Below are positions 49,543 to 60,149 of a DNA stretch of 64,000 nt, piece after piece; position 1 is the first letter of the stretch; the number at the start of each line of letters is the position of its first letter. The notes under the pieces are model-generated. The model had not been told where the DNA came from, made no database searches, and was given only the letters and a program-made list of their open reading frames with translations. Origin of the DNA: Tetramitus jugosus. Its lineage: Eukaryota > Heterolobosea > Eutetramitea > Acrasida > Vahlkampfiidae. The translations under genes were made by a program, and so were the position numbers. The stretch is from positions 186,001 through 250,000 of the forward strand of contig OW569348.1 of NCBI GenBank assembly GCA_937625935.1. Reading direction: 5' to 3'.

Positions 49543-51018
49543 TCATTGTATTCTCACTTTCTCGCTCTTGTTCATGTTTTCCTGAAGAGTATCCCAGACT
49601 CGATGAGAGGATGTAGGAGCTGGAATGGTCATATTCTTCTTGTAGAAAGTCTTTCTTGCTGCCACAGCACCCAGCAAATCCCAATGCTTTGTCTCACTGA
49701 GCTTTCTGATTCGTTTTGTTTTAGAGAACCAACCCTCTTGATATCTCGAGCCATCATCTAGAACTACAACGGTATACTTTGTTAATTTCTCTGACAATCT
49801 CTCAAAGAGGATACCAGTTACAGATGTTTCCCTTAGAGAGCTAGGAACTTGAGGAACAATGGTATCATTGTCCACACTTCTACTCAGCAACATGTAACCT
49901 GTCTCAAGTGGTAGCAGAGTCACTGATTGTACCATTTCTCTCTTTTTGAATCGGAATGAGGACGTTCGTTTGTAATGAATGATTGAACATGCGTAAGATT
50001 GTTTGGTCTGTACAGGATGATAGGCGACATGCTCAGAGAAGAGTAACGAACGATCGATAACTGAGAGATAGTCACAATCTATATATGCATACAAGCATTC
50101 ATTGACGGAATGAGGCAATATTCCTTGTTTTCTAATACACTTGAACTTTTTGGGAGAGGATCGTTCGTGCATAGTGAGGACAAACGAGGACTTATGTTGC
50201 TGAATTAATAATTGTTTGCCTTGATCAGAATGAGAAAGAGTGTTCCAATGATTTGTATCTGAATCATATGCTTTCGACATTATCCAAGAACTGAGAGCCT
50301 TGGGAATGGTTGGATTTCCTAGGGAACCAAAAACAATGTTAGTATTGAAGAGAATCAAATACAATGCAGCCAACACACAACTAGTTCAATTGTACGTACC
50401 CATTTGGAAATCGAGTGATACCACGTCAGTGGAGACAGAGGAGAGCGACGAGGACGAGGTCGCAGAGGAAGGGAACAATTGTCCTGATGTAGGAGTTTGT
50501 GGACTCTCTGGACCGAATTCCGAATTGGAATCCAATTGGACCCTCATTATCTCTACATTATTTACAATACCAATCTCCTTTAGACGCTTTCCATTCATTG
50601 CCACTGCCTCAAAAAATGTTTCACTCTTTGTAAAGTTCAAAAAACAATCTTCCTTCAGCTCGAGAATGATTGTGCCGACCAATGGATCGAACAAATTACG
50701 AGGACAGTGTGACAAGGAACACTCAGAGAATTGATTCATTGTCAACTCTCTCTGCGACTTACTGAGATTGATCTCATAGGTAGCACAAGCGTTAATATAG
50801 GCATCAATGATTTGTTTTGCAATAAGGTAACGATTCTCAGGTGATCTGGTCACTTGGAACTCTTCCACTTGCTCCAAGAACAGAAATGGATCCAAGTTAT
50901 GAATTGTCTTAAGGTAGGACTTGAACATTTTCCTGTGTTCCTGAGAGTCGAGCAACGCTTCAAAAGAGAAGCCATAACCAGTAGTAATGGTTTTATTCGA
51001 AGAACTTGTTGTTGTCAT
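49543..51018 (-). CDS. RGS-START fusion protein, spliced
   Basis: Two exons (50400-51018 and 49543-50318, minus strand) joined by an 81-nt GT-AG intron (50319-50399) give 464 aa; the junction reads FQMG-NPTIPKA. The N-terminal half is an RGS domain (about residues 12-135): FEALLDSQEHRKMFKSYL, DPFLFLEQVEEF, ANICATYEINLS-like and a final FEAVAMNGKRL helix. RGS domains accelerate GTP hydrolysis on G-alpha subunits. After a Ser-rich linker, residues ~205-440 resemble a START lipid-binding domain (e.g. LPHSVNECLYAYIDCDYLSVIDRSL, then a basic strand block). The pairing suggests lipid-controlled damping of heterotrimeric G-protein signalling. Its stop is 28 bp from that of SEC24. Confidence 0.72.
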
Positions 51019-51279
51019 TAGTATTGACTTATTTACAAAGGAGAAAGCAGATTAAGTGCTTGGCAAGAACGAAGATCTCTGAAAGAACTCGTTCCTATGG
51101 GAAAGGTTGTAGGTGGGTTTTTGGTTGATTTGTGGTTGTTTCCAACCTCAAGAACAGAACAACTGCTAAAGAATTTGAAGAGTTGCCACGGGGTTGCTCA
51201 CTGTGAGCAATTGGATACATGTATTGGGGAGATTATCCCCATTGGTGCATTTCCACAAAAGGAATAAACTGATAATCCG

Positions 51280-52968
51280 TCATTTGTCAACTCCGACCTG
51301 GACTCCATTTGCTTTCTTTGTTTGAGTTTTGACGTGTGGAATGTGGTCTGCGAGCTTTCTTCCCATAGTTTCTATGGGCAAAAGTAGCGCAACGACAGCA
51401 GCTATCAAACATGATCCGGCGTAAATTCCAACCGGTAAAGATGGATATATCCTGATTAAGATCGAGGCTATGTACGGTGTAACGATGCCCCCTAAGCGTC
51501 CAACACTTGAGCAAATTCCCATGGCTAGTGTCCTACAACTTGTGGGGTAAACCTCTGGAGTGTAAGTCCATGTTGCGCAAGTTGCTCCCATGATTGATGC
51601 TCTGGCGCCGAATGCAAATATGGTCATCAGCCATGTATTGTTCGGATCTGATGGTAATGCAAGCAATATTAAACACAACCCAGTTGACATGAACAAAATC
51701 GATTGTGTTTTCTTCCGTCCAAGCAAATTAATGATGGCCGTTGCCCAAAGAAGTCCTGGCAGTTCTGCACAAGATATCACGAAGGTTTCGAGATACAATT
51801 CATTCCCACCTGAGTTACCGATAAGCTTCTCAAAGTACACAGGAGTCATAATGATGACACCGTAGTAGCCAAAGGCTCCGATGAACCACAGTAGCATAGT
51901 CAAAATTGTTGTCACAAACAGATGCCTGGAAAAGAGCTCCATGAACTTAAAGGAAGTTTTGGACGTCGTTGGTACTGTCTTCTCTGGCTCTTGGTCAGTT
52001 GTTTCAAGCGAGGATACTCCTTGAATCGCATTTGAATTGACAGATTGATCTGTGATTTCCGCAGTAAACTCGCCTCTTCCGTTGAGCCAGGCCATCTTTT
52101 TGAATATTTTCTTACATTCCTCAGTTCGTCCATGCATAACAAGATATCTTGGACTTTCTGGTAATAGAGGTACACAAAGCAATGCGAACAACATTGGCAA
52201 GGTGCTGAAACCAATGAGGAATCTCCAACCCATACCATGAAACAATTTTAGTCGAACAGGATCTTCAGGTAGAATGATCCAAGCTAAAGATGCTTCCAAC
52301 ATGACACCAAACGTCCAAAACACTTCAATAATGATCAAAAAGTGACCCCTCTTGCTCGAAGGCAAGAACTCGGTAAACAAGCTGAATGGAACTGTGCTGC
52401 CTGCCACGCCAAAACCAACGAGCACCTGACAAATGCCCAACATCCATATATTATAGCTCACGGCAGACAACAATCCAAACACTGTCGTAACAATCAAGCA
52501 GGATGCAACACCCACCTTGCGGCCATAGCGATCAGCCAACCAACCAAAAAAGGATGCACCAAACAACATGCCCACAAAAATGACTGCATTCAACGTTGCC
52601 TTCTCCGTATCCGACAAATTCCATTTCTTCTTTAGCTCTGGAGCCACGAACGTCAACAACATGACCTCCATGGCATCGCATCCCCAACACACACCCAACA
52701 CGATTAACAACAGCAACTGGAAAGGTCCAAAACCCAATTCATCAATCGCCTGATCGCACGTTTTCACCTGTTTTCCATTTTCGCTCACGCTTGCGGTTGG
52801 AACAACATGCGTGCTGTTTTCTTCTTCTTCGGCCGCAGAGGAATTGATGGATGAATGATCCAGATGATGTTGAGGAATATTCGCCAACAAGGACATGGAC
52901 TCTTCCCGTCGATGTTGTTCTTCATCATCATTCACCAATGTTGTTTCATGATAATGATGTGAATCCAT
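51280..52968 (-). CDS. MFS transporter, SV2/SVOP-like
   Basis: 562-aa major-facilitator transporter with about twelve hydrophobic helices. Motif GFGPFQLLLLIVLGVCWGCDAMEVMLL starts helix 1, GWLADRYGRKVG is the MFS loop 2-3 signature, and PESPRYLVMHGR and YTPEVYPTSCRTLAMG are the sugar-porter/SVOP signatures after helices 6 and 10. A ~75-residue acidic/His-rich N-terminus and a Lys-rich C-terminus are cytosolic. It is probably an organic ion or sugar-like solute carrier; the substrate is not decided by sequence. Starts are divergent from the coiled-coil gene. Confidence 0.88.
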   Translation of the reverse strand: MDSHHYHETTLVNDDEEQHRREESMSLLANIPQHHLDHSSINSSAAEEEENSTHVVPTASVSENGKQVKTCDQAIDELGFGPFQLLLLIVLGVCWGCDAMEVMLLTFVAPELKKKWNLSDTEKATLNAVIFVGMLFGASFFGWLADRYGRKVGVASCLIVTTVFGLLSAVSYNIWMLGICQVLVGFGVAGSTVPFSLFTEFLPSSKRGHFLIIIEVFWTFGVMLEASLAWIILPEDPVRLKLFHGMGWRFLIGFSTLPMLFALLCVPLLPESPRYLVMHGRTEECKKIFKKMAWLNGRGEFTAEITDQSVNSNAIQGVSSLETTDQEPEKTVPTTSKTSFKFMELFSRHLFVTTILTMLLWFIGAFGYYGVIIMTPVYFEKLIGNSGGNELYLETFVISCAELPGLLWATAIINLLGRKKTQSILFMSTGLCLILLALPSDPNNTWLMTIFAFGARASIMGATCATWTYTPEVYPTSCRTLAMGICSSVGRLGGIVTPYIASILIRIYPSLPVGIYAGSCLIAAVVALLLPIETMGRKLADHIPHVKTQTKKANGVQVGVDK

Positions 52969-53162
52969 TTTGGTTGTTGTGGTTTTGTTTCTGTGGGAAT
53001 TTCCAGAGTATTTGTGTGAGGATTCAGATTTTTGAGATATTGGACAACAGTCGTGTCACCTGCGGATATCCGCTCTCTCGAAGCACAAACTCCCTCGGTA
53101 TTCGACCGACATCGGTCAAAAACTACGATTTACGGTTTTTTTTCGGAGGTTTCTCTCAGAAC

Positions 53163-54038
53163 ATGACAAGGAACAGGAAAGACAATTCATCAAAGAAGAG
53201 AGACGAGGTCAATACCTGTGGAAAAACATGTGAAATGATTCCTTCGATAACTACAGAGAAACTAATCGAGTTAGAGAGAAGAGAAGGGATTGGCAGTGAA
53301 TCTCCTCCACCAATGTCCGAAGCATGGATGCCAGTGGAAGAGGAGAGTTATGAAGAGCTTACAAGAAGCTCAAGCACTCGTCGCACTCTACACTTGTTAA
53401 AATTACTAATTGGAAGGTCGTTCGAGATTGATAATGCACAGAAACAGAAGAATCAAGAACATGAAAATAACCAAGAACCTCTGTATGACCTTTCAAGTGA
53501 AAAAGGTGTCTACTATTGCAAGAGATTAGTGAATACTGTTGTGGATGAGGAAGAATTTGATCCGTTTCATCCAAAGAAGAAACAAAACTCACAAGCGACG
53601 GCACTCGACGATGGGTCGCAATTGGACTCCCTTAATGACACGAGACCTAGAACTAAACATGATATCATGAGAATTTATTATCAAAACGTGAGGCAGAGAG
53701 AGGAGGATACATACAAGATGAAACAGATACAACAAGAAAGGATGGAACGGCGGAGAGAGATGATCATGAAGGAACAGAACGAGAGGGAATACAATGACCT
53801 CAAAGATTTCCTTAAGCTGCCAACTATAGAGAGAATGAAAAGAAAGAAAGCCAAAGAAGAAGAGATGTTACGGTTAGAGGACAGAAGAAACCAAGAATTA
53901 TCGTCCAGGAAACAGAAGCTCCGGGATCGAATGACTCTTTCGAGTCGAATGTACAAGAATGCAGTCCAGAGAAAAGCAAGTGCTCAACAGAAACTGGAAA
54001 CTCTCATGAACTCCTCTACGATGGATAAGTGTACATAG
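53163..54038 (+). CDS. Charged coiled-coil protein, unknown
   Basis: 291 aa from the ATG at 53163; the frame is open further upstream, but that part runs through the promoter and the start of the divergent transporter. The C-terminal half is a long, highly charged Glu/Arg/Lys/Gln helix (about residues 165-280) typical of coiled-coil or single-alpha-helix proteins. The N-terminal half is polar with an acidic patch. No family recognised. Confidence 0.6.
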   Translation: MTRNRKDNSSKKRDEVNTCGKTCEMIPSITTEKLIELERREGIGSESPPPMSEAWMPVEEESYEELTRSSSTRRTLHLLKLLIGRSFEIDNAQKQKNQEHENNQEPLYDLSSEKGVYYCKRLVNTVVDEEEFDPFHPKKKQNSQATALDDGSQLDSLNDTRPRTKHDIMRIYYQNVRQREEDTYKMKQIQQERMERRREMIMKEQNEREYNDLKDFLKLPTIERMKRKKAKEEEMLRLEDRRNQELSSRKQKLRDRMTLSSRMYKNAVQRKASAQQKLETLMNSSTMDKCT

Positions 54039-54280
54039 CGAATCCACACATCAGAATAAAGCTCAACATTTGCTCGAATGGGAAATTGTTCGCTAGATAT
54101 CCTTTGTGTAACGGTTTTTGTCGGGATTCATGAAAAATTCGATCGAGAAAATGTTGGAGTCGAACTTGCTCGTCAGAGAATATTTTTGCTTCGAACAACA
54201 AGCTTTTCCAGTGTCTCCAACAACAACTCGCGTCAACAACAAAACACCATCACGAGCACCATTCGAACAAATCACCGACG

Positions 54281-57019
54281 ATGACAGCAAAGGTATGTCT
54301 CATTTCCCATCTAAAGCAACAATCCAACGATTGATCGTATGGTTCATAAGAATCTCCATTTGAGAAACCACAAAGCTCACTCTTCTTTTTTTTTGTTTTT
54401 CGATCTCTCTTTTAGCGCAAGAGAATTATCGATGATGATAGCGATAGTGACAGTGGCACAGAGAATGCTACCCCTCAGGCATCCACTCCTCCTCCTGCCA
54501 ACAAGAAGCTCAAGAGCATCACAGCTGAGGTGAAGAAGGAAGACGGAATCGCATCATCACCACCATCATCCTCTTCTTCTTCTTCTGCTGCATCTGCCTC
54601 TTCCACACCGATCAAAGCAGATGGTGTCAAGAAGGAGGAAGAAGATGATGAACCAATGATCGCACAAACTCCTGTTAGAAGCAGGAAGGACACGAAGCGA
54701 AGCAATAGAAGAGCGACCCGAACATTGAAGGAAGATGATGATGATGAGTCTGATGATGAAGTGGTTGTGAAGAGAATGAAGGCTAAGGCTGCCGTTGCGC
54801 CACCTGCAAAGAAAATTGTGGAAGATGATGATTCTGATGAGTCTGATGAGGAGAATGGATCTGATGACGAGTCTGATGACGGAGGATCAGATGATAATGA
54901 CAGTGACTTCGAATTTGATGACAAGAAGAAGAATGGCAAGAGCAGTAACAGCAAAAAGCCAACAAAGAAGGCACCCGCAAAGAAAAAGGTGTTGAAGGAG
55001 GAGAGTGAAGATGAAGATGAAGACGAAGAAAAGGAAGAAAAGATTAGCACTCCAAAGAAGAAGGCTACAAAGACAACAAAAGCAACAAAGGCAACAAAGA
55101 AGGAAGAAGGGGATGATGCAGCAACAACAAAGAAGGGCAAAAAGGTGAAGAAGGAAGAAGAAGAAGTTTTTAAGTGGTGGCTCGAAGACAATGTAGAAGA
55201 ATTATTAACTAGTGATATTAAGTGGCGCACACTCAAACACAATGGTGTCGTATTTCCTCCACCTTACCAACCTCATGGTATTCCAGTGACGTATGAAGGA
55301 AAGGATGTTGTATTGACTCCCGAACAAGAAGAGTTGGCCACCATGTATGCACTAATGAGAGAGACTGAATATTATAACAAACCTCTCTTCCAAAAGAACT
55401 TTTGGTCCGTTTGGAAAGAAATTCTCGGCAAAAAGCATGCTATCAAAGACCTAAAGAAGTGCAACTTTACAAAGATTTGGGAGTATCATCTTCAAGAAAA
55501 GGAGAAGAAACTTGCAAAATCCAAGGAAGAAAAAGCTCAAGAAAAAGAAGAGAAAGAGAAGATTGATGAGCCTTATCGTTGGTGTTTCATCGATGGAAGA
55601 AAAGAGAAGGTTGGTAACTTTAAGATTGAACCACCTGGTCTCTTCAGAGGTAGAGGCGAACATCCAAAGCAAGGTTTTTTGAAGAAGAGAGTTGTACCTG
55701 AAGATGTCACCATTAATATTGGTAAGGTCAAGGATGCACCTCGACCTCCCAAGGGACACAAGTGGAAGGAAGTTGTATCCAACAATAAGGCTACCTGGCT
55801 TGCTAGTTGGAAGGAACCACTCACAGGAAATGTCAAGTATGTTGGTTTGGCATCTTCTTCTTCCTTTAAGGGTATCAGTGACTTTTTGAAATATCAAACT
55901 GCAAGAGATCTCAAGAAGCAAATCTCAAAGATTAGAAAGGTCTACAAGAAGAATTGGACAAGCGAGGATACAAAGACACAACAACTCGGTGTTGCGATGT
56001 ACTTTATTGATAAGTTAGCTCTGAGAGTTGGTAATGAGAAGGATGACGAAGAAGAGGCAGATACTGTCGGTTGCTGCTCTCTCCGTTGCGAGCATATTAA
56101 CCTGAAGGAGGACAAAAACGTGGAGTTCGATTTCTTGGGTAAGGATTCAATTCGCTATCAGAATACTGTGGAGGTTGACGCAGCTGTGTACAAGTGCTTA
56201 AAACAGTTCAAAAAGGGTAAGAAGAACGATGCTAATCTATTTGACTTGATCAACTCGAGTATTCTGAACAAGGAGCTCAAACAATTTATGCCAAAATTGA
56301 CTGCAAAGGTGTTCCGTACATTCAACGCATCATTGACACTCGACAAGTGTCTGCGTGAAATGGATGATGAGATAGCAGAGTTGGATGTAACTGATAAGCT
56401 TGCAGCTTACAACAAGGCAAACAGAGAAGTTGCTATTCTGTGTAACCATCAAAGGACAGTTTCTAAGACTCACGGAAATAGCATGCTTACCATGGACAAG
56501 AAGATTGAAGAGCATCAGGACTACATCGCACGACTGAAGGAGGCATTAAAGTTATTGAAGAAAAAGGACTTTGAAGAAGTGAAGGTCAAGTGGGATCTGG
56601 TCAATGAACAGATCCAGGAGCAGTATGAAAAGGATTTAAAGGAATTCGAGAAGAAGCAAACTGCTCTAGAGAAAGAAGCCAAAAAGAAGGGTATCTCAGT
56701 GGCAGTGCTCACTGGAACAACCAAGAGGGATAAACCTCCAAAGAAACCAGCTAAGAAGGTGCTTCCAAAGAATGAGGATGCCATCAAGAAGATGATTGAG
56801 AAAGTGAAAGAGAAGATCAAGGTTTGCAATTCCCAGAAGCAGCAAAAGGAAGATAACAAGACCGTAGCTCTCGGTACCTCCAGAATTAACTACTGTGATC
56901 CAAGAATCACGGTAGCCTGGTGCAAGCGTAACGACGTACCTGTCAGCAAGCTCTTTGCCAAGACTCTCATGAACAAGTTCCCTTGGGCCATGGATGCTGA
57001 ACCGGATTATCAATTTTAG
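54281..57019 (+). CDS. TOP1: DNA topoisomerase I (type IB), spliced
   Basis: Exon 1 is only 12 nt (54281-54292, MTAK); intron 54293-54415; exon 2 is 54416-57019; 871 aa in all. The acidic/basic disordered N-terminus (about 250 residues) is nuclear-targeting. The core begins FKWWLEDN and includes PPPYQPHGIPVTYEG, the ADTVGCCSLR block, and a coiled linker. The catalytic tyrosine is Tyr830 in SRINYCDPRITVAW, 41 residues from the end as in human TOP1; the preceding Asn, important for camptothecin action in humans, is kept. It relaxes supercoils during replication and transcription. Confidence 0.95.
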
Positions 57020-57073
57020 GCGCGAAACCTCACTTTTGGCGCCACTTTTCGCGAAAATCTGCCCGTTTTGCGC
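57019..57073. promoter_or_regulatory. Cluster of E2F-like sites in the BUB1 promoter
   Basis: Within 55 bp lie GGCGCGAAA (57019-57027), TTTTGGCGCC (57034-57043), the palindrome TTTTCGCGAAAA (57046-57057) and TTTTGCGC (57066-57073). All match the E2F/DP core TTTSSCGC. The BUB1 start is 71 bp further on. E2F control of a mitotic checkpoint gene is plausible; binding is inferred. Confidence 0.55.
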
Positions 57074-57143
57074 TAACCAAATTCAAGTGAATAAAAACAA
57101 AATCGTGAAAAGCAACCACTCTATAATTTATGGAAACAGCAAC

Positions 57144-59924
57144 ATGTTTGAAATTTTTGAGGACAACAACCTAGAGAATGTGCCTCCTGCAGCACCACAA
57201 ATACAACAGCGAAATAGTTATGAATCTGATCGAAAACAACTGGAAGAACAGATAGCAAAGTTTACACAGGATGACATTTTTCCACTATGTCAAAAGTATC
57301 TGAATCTGATCAAAGATAACGAGGGAGAAATATCGAAAACATACAAGAATGCTCTGTTTAGAGTGGTCAAGATGATTGCAGAGTCACCAAAGCATCTGCC
57401 ACCAGTCAGAAGCAACATTGACTATCTTAAATATTGGCTGTTTCACATTAACTTTTATGAAACTGAGGATCAGAACGAATTCTTCCAGTATATGAACTCA
57501 AAGAGCATTGGACTTACACAGCCATTGTTTTATATTGGTTGGGCAACTTGTTTGGAACATTTGGACAATGTTGAGAATGCTGAAAAGCTGTATCAAGTAG
57601 GATTAAAGAGAGCCAAGGATACTCGGTTGATCGAAAAGCACTATGCTGATTTTCAGAAGAGAGTTCAAGAGGAGGAACAGAGAAGAGAAAGAGAGAGACA
57701 GAGGATAAAGCAATCAAAAAAGAGAGAGAAGCATAGAATGAAACTTCACCAAGTGAAAAGTGAGCCTGTAGAGACAAGTTATCGGTCAGCGAACGAGCCT
57801 GCGGTTGTCTATGACCGATCTGTCATTTATACAACTCACGGTGAATATCAGTTTGAAGAATTGAGAGCTATGCTGCCAAAGTATCAAATTATTTTCAAAC
57901 CTATTGGCATATTTGGCAACACTATACCTGCTCAATCTTCACTATTTGTTCATGAGGATGACGATGAGAGTATGGAGATTGAGGCTGACGACAACGAACA
58001 ACAAGAAACAATGATGGATGAACACATTATTCACTCAAAGATAGAAGATGAAAATATAATTAATCATTCGAGAACAACAGCAATGCCATCTACTACTCAG
58101 CCAATAATGCCTCCAGTAAGCCAAACTGAAACAACCTCATCCCTCAATCGAGCAAGGCAATCAAGATCTCGTGTATCTGAAGTAACCTTGTTCACAAAGA
58201 ATGCATTCAATGAAATTAACTCGATGTTCTGTGGCTCTCTAGATACGACAGAAGAAATATTCTTCGAGCAAAAGAAGCAAAGACAACAACAGAAAGAATT
58301 CCCGGCACCACAACCACAACTACAGCAGACGGTCAGTCAATCTCTATTCCAGATTCATGAAGACAATACTCAGGATATACAACAAGCGATTGCTTCTTCG
58401 CGACCAGCTCCAGAGAGAACTACGATTCCTGACAAAGAAAATGCCCCTAAAACTTTAAGACAAATTACCTCACGAAGATCCAGCGTTCTTCCATCATTCA
58501 AAGAGGCAGAAAATAGGGCACCTCCCGCCGCCGGCTTTCGCCGCCAGAGTCAAATTCCGGCTCCATCTAGGATGAGCAATGTTCGAAGGCTCTCTGTCGT
58601 TCAACAGCAACAACTTGCTTTAAACAGACGTAGCTCTAGAGTATCACTCGCTCCAGGAGATGTATACTTGGATGATGATCCAAATGAATCTCTGTATCTA
58701 GATACAGATACAACAAAGTTTAATCATGATCTCTCTGAAACGATTAACTTTAATGATGTTATGAGCGGCAAAGATGCTGTTCTTGGTATAGTACCACTTC
58801 TACAGCAAGTGTTGCAGAGGCAAACGCAACAATCAAGTAACAAAACTGTGAATCCATATGACATAGCTGTTATGGATCAACTCCAACAATATCTGATTGC
58901 TCCATATGCTGAAAATGATCGAAGATTTAGTGACGAACGGTCTAAGGAGGAACCATTCATCCCTAGTGAGGCAAACGATGATGAACGAGTTGCAGTTCAG
59001 TTAGGTACCAGAGAGTATATTATTAACGGAATGCTAGGAGAAGGTGCTTACGCGTTGGTGTATGCAGCTACACAACAACAAGTAGATGGAAGACTCTCCG
59101 AAGTATTTGCTATCAAGATACAGAGTCCTGCATGTCCATGGGAGTTCTACATATGCGACCAATTGCAACGAAGAGCTGATGTGATATTTTCGGAGAAGTT
59201 CATTAAGGCATGGCGAATGTTCTTGTATGACAAGAAGAGCTTCTTAGTATTGCCATACAGTGGATATGGAACACTATTGGATGTGATCAATGCCCGAAAG
59301 ACGGCCAACAAAGCAATGGAAGAAGTTATGGTGATGTACTATACAATTGAACTTTTAAAGATTGTGAACGAACTTCATTCATGTCAAATAATACATGGCG
59401 ACATCAAACCAGACAACTTTTTGATCATGAATGAAGACTCTGGAACATCGGAGGAATGGAAGCGAGAAGGAAGTCCTTCTTGGACGAATAGAGGATTGAT
59501 CTTGATTGACTTTGGACGAAGCATCGATATGAGTCTCTATCCAAGCGGAACCAAGTTCTTTGGTGATCATGGCGCGAGCTCCTTCAAATGTATTGAAATG
59601 CAAACTGGTCGTCCTTGGACATATCAAGCTGATCTTTATGGTATTTGTGGTGTGGTTCATACAATGCTGTTCAACAAGTACATGGAAGTGGAACAGAGAA
59701 CAGATTCATCAACAGGGAAGAACATATGGACAATCAAGGAAAAGTTTAAGCGTTATCACAGCAAACTATGGCAGGAATTCTTTGAAGTCTTTCTTAATAT
59801 TCCAGACTGTGACACAATGCCAAACTTGAAGAAATTCCAGGAGAAGTTTGAAGACTACATCGTCGAGAAGAAGTGGGAGCGTCTGATTCGAGGTCTCTGG
59901 GCGAAACAATTCATTTCCCAGTGA
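57144..59924 (+). CDS. BUB1: BUB1/BUBR1-type spindle checkpoint kinase
   Basis: 926 aa from the ATG at 57144. The N-terminal Mad3/BUB1 homology domain (about residues 30-170) includes a TPR-like helix set with YLKYWLFHINFYE and the QPLFYIGWATCLEHL block. A GEYQFEELRA motif (about 233) matches the GLEBS-adjacent segment that binds BUB3. A KEN box lies near residue 430 (PDKENAPKT). The kinase domain (about 625-926) keeps the Gly loop GEGAYALVYA, the Lys in AIKIQS, the catalytic HGDIKPDN and DFG, so it is probably active. It monitors kinetochore attachment. Having both a kinase and a KEN box suggests an undivided MADBUB ancestor-like protein. Confidence 0.92.
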   Translation: MFEIFEDNNLENVPPAAPQIQQRNSYESDRKQLEEQIAKFTQDDIFPLCQKYLNLIKDNEGEISKTYKNALFRVVKMIAESPKHLPPVRSNIDYLKYWLFHINFYETEDQNEFFQYMNSKSIGLTQPLFYIGWATCLEHLDNVENAEKLYQVGLKRAKDTRLIEKHYADFQKRVQEEEQRRERERQRIKQSKKREKHRMKLHQVKSEPVETSYRSANEPAVVYDRSVIYTTHGEYQFEELRAMLPKYQIIFKPIGIFGNTIPAQSSLFVHEDDDESMEIEADDNEQQETMMDEHIIHSKIEDENIINHSRTTAMPSTTQPIMPPVSQTETTSSLNRARQSRSRVSEVTLFTKNAFNEINSMFCGSLDTTEEIFFEQKKQRQQQKEFPAPQPQLQQTVSQSLFQIHEDNTQDIQQAIASSRPAPERTTIPDKENAPKTLRQITSRRSSVLPSFKEAENRAPPAAGFRRQSQIPAPSRMSNVRRLSVVQQQQLALNRRSSRVSLAPGDVYLDDDPNESLYLDTDTTKFNHDLSETINFNDVMSGKDAVLGIVPLLQQVLQRQTQQSSNKTVNPYDIAVMDQLQQYLIAPYAENDRRFSDERSKEEPFIPSEANDDERVAVQLGTREYIINGMLGEGAYALVYAATQQQVDGRLSEVFAIKIQSPACPWEFYICDQLQRRADVIFSEKFIKAWRMFLYDKKSFLVLPYSGYGTLLDVINARKTANKAMEEVMVMYYTIELLKIVNELHSCQIIHGDIKPDNFLIMNEDSGTSEEWKREGSPSWTNRGLILIDFGRSIDMSLYPSGTKFFGDHGASSFKCIEMQTGRPWTYQADLYGICGVVHTMLFNKYMEVEQRTDSSTGKNIWTIKEKFKRYHSKLWQEFFEVFLNIPDCDTMPNLKKFQEKFEDYIVEKKWERLIRGLWAKQFISQ

Positions 59925-60149
59925 AATCATCCACCAAAGAGAGAATAGACACTGCATTCACTGATTCCATTCTGAGCGATTGAGAGTCCTAACAGGCCTG
60001 AACAAGCACAACAGCACAAGAAAGGATCTTGTGTTCTTGAACCAAATCTCAACCACTATTTATGCATCCTTGAATCCCACATGGTGCACATGATCCACGT
60101 ACTATGATAAAACTATGTACATTGACCCTTTTTATTCTTCCCATCGTCA

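Noticed and set aside
52851-53162. Upstream extension of the coiled-coil ORF to 52851
   Set aside because: It overlaps the start of the divergent transporter and its promoter; the residues are aromatic/Cys-rich and unlike the rest of the protein.
54475-55242. Minus-strand Ser/Phe-rich ORF of 255 codons
   Set aside because: It mirrors the GAT/GAA-rich acidic N-terminus of topoisomerase I; low-complexity antisense frames of this sort occur opposite every acidic or Q-rich segment in the window.
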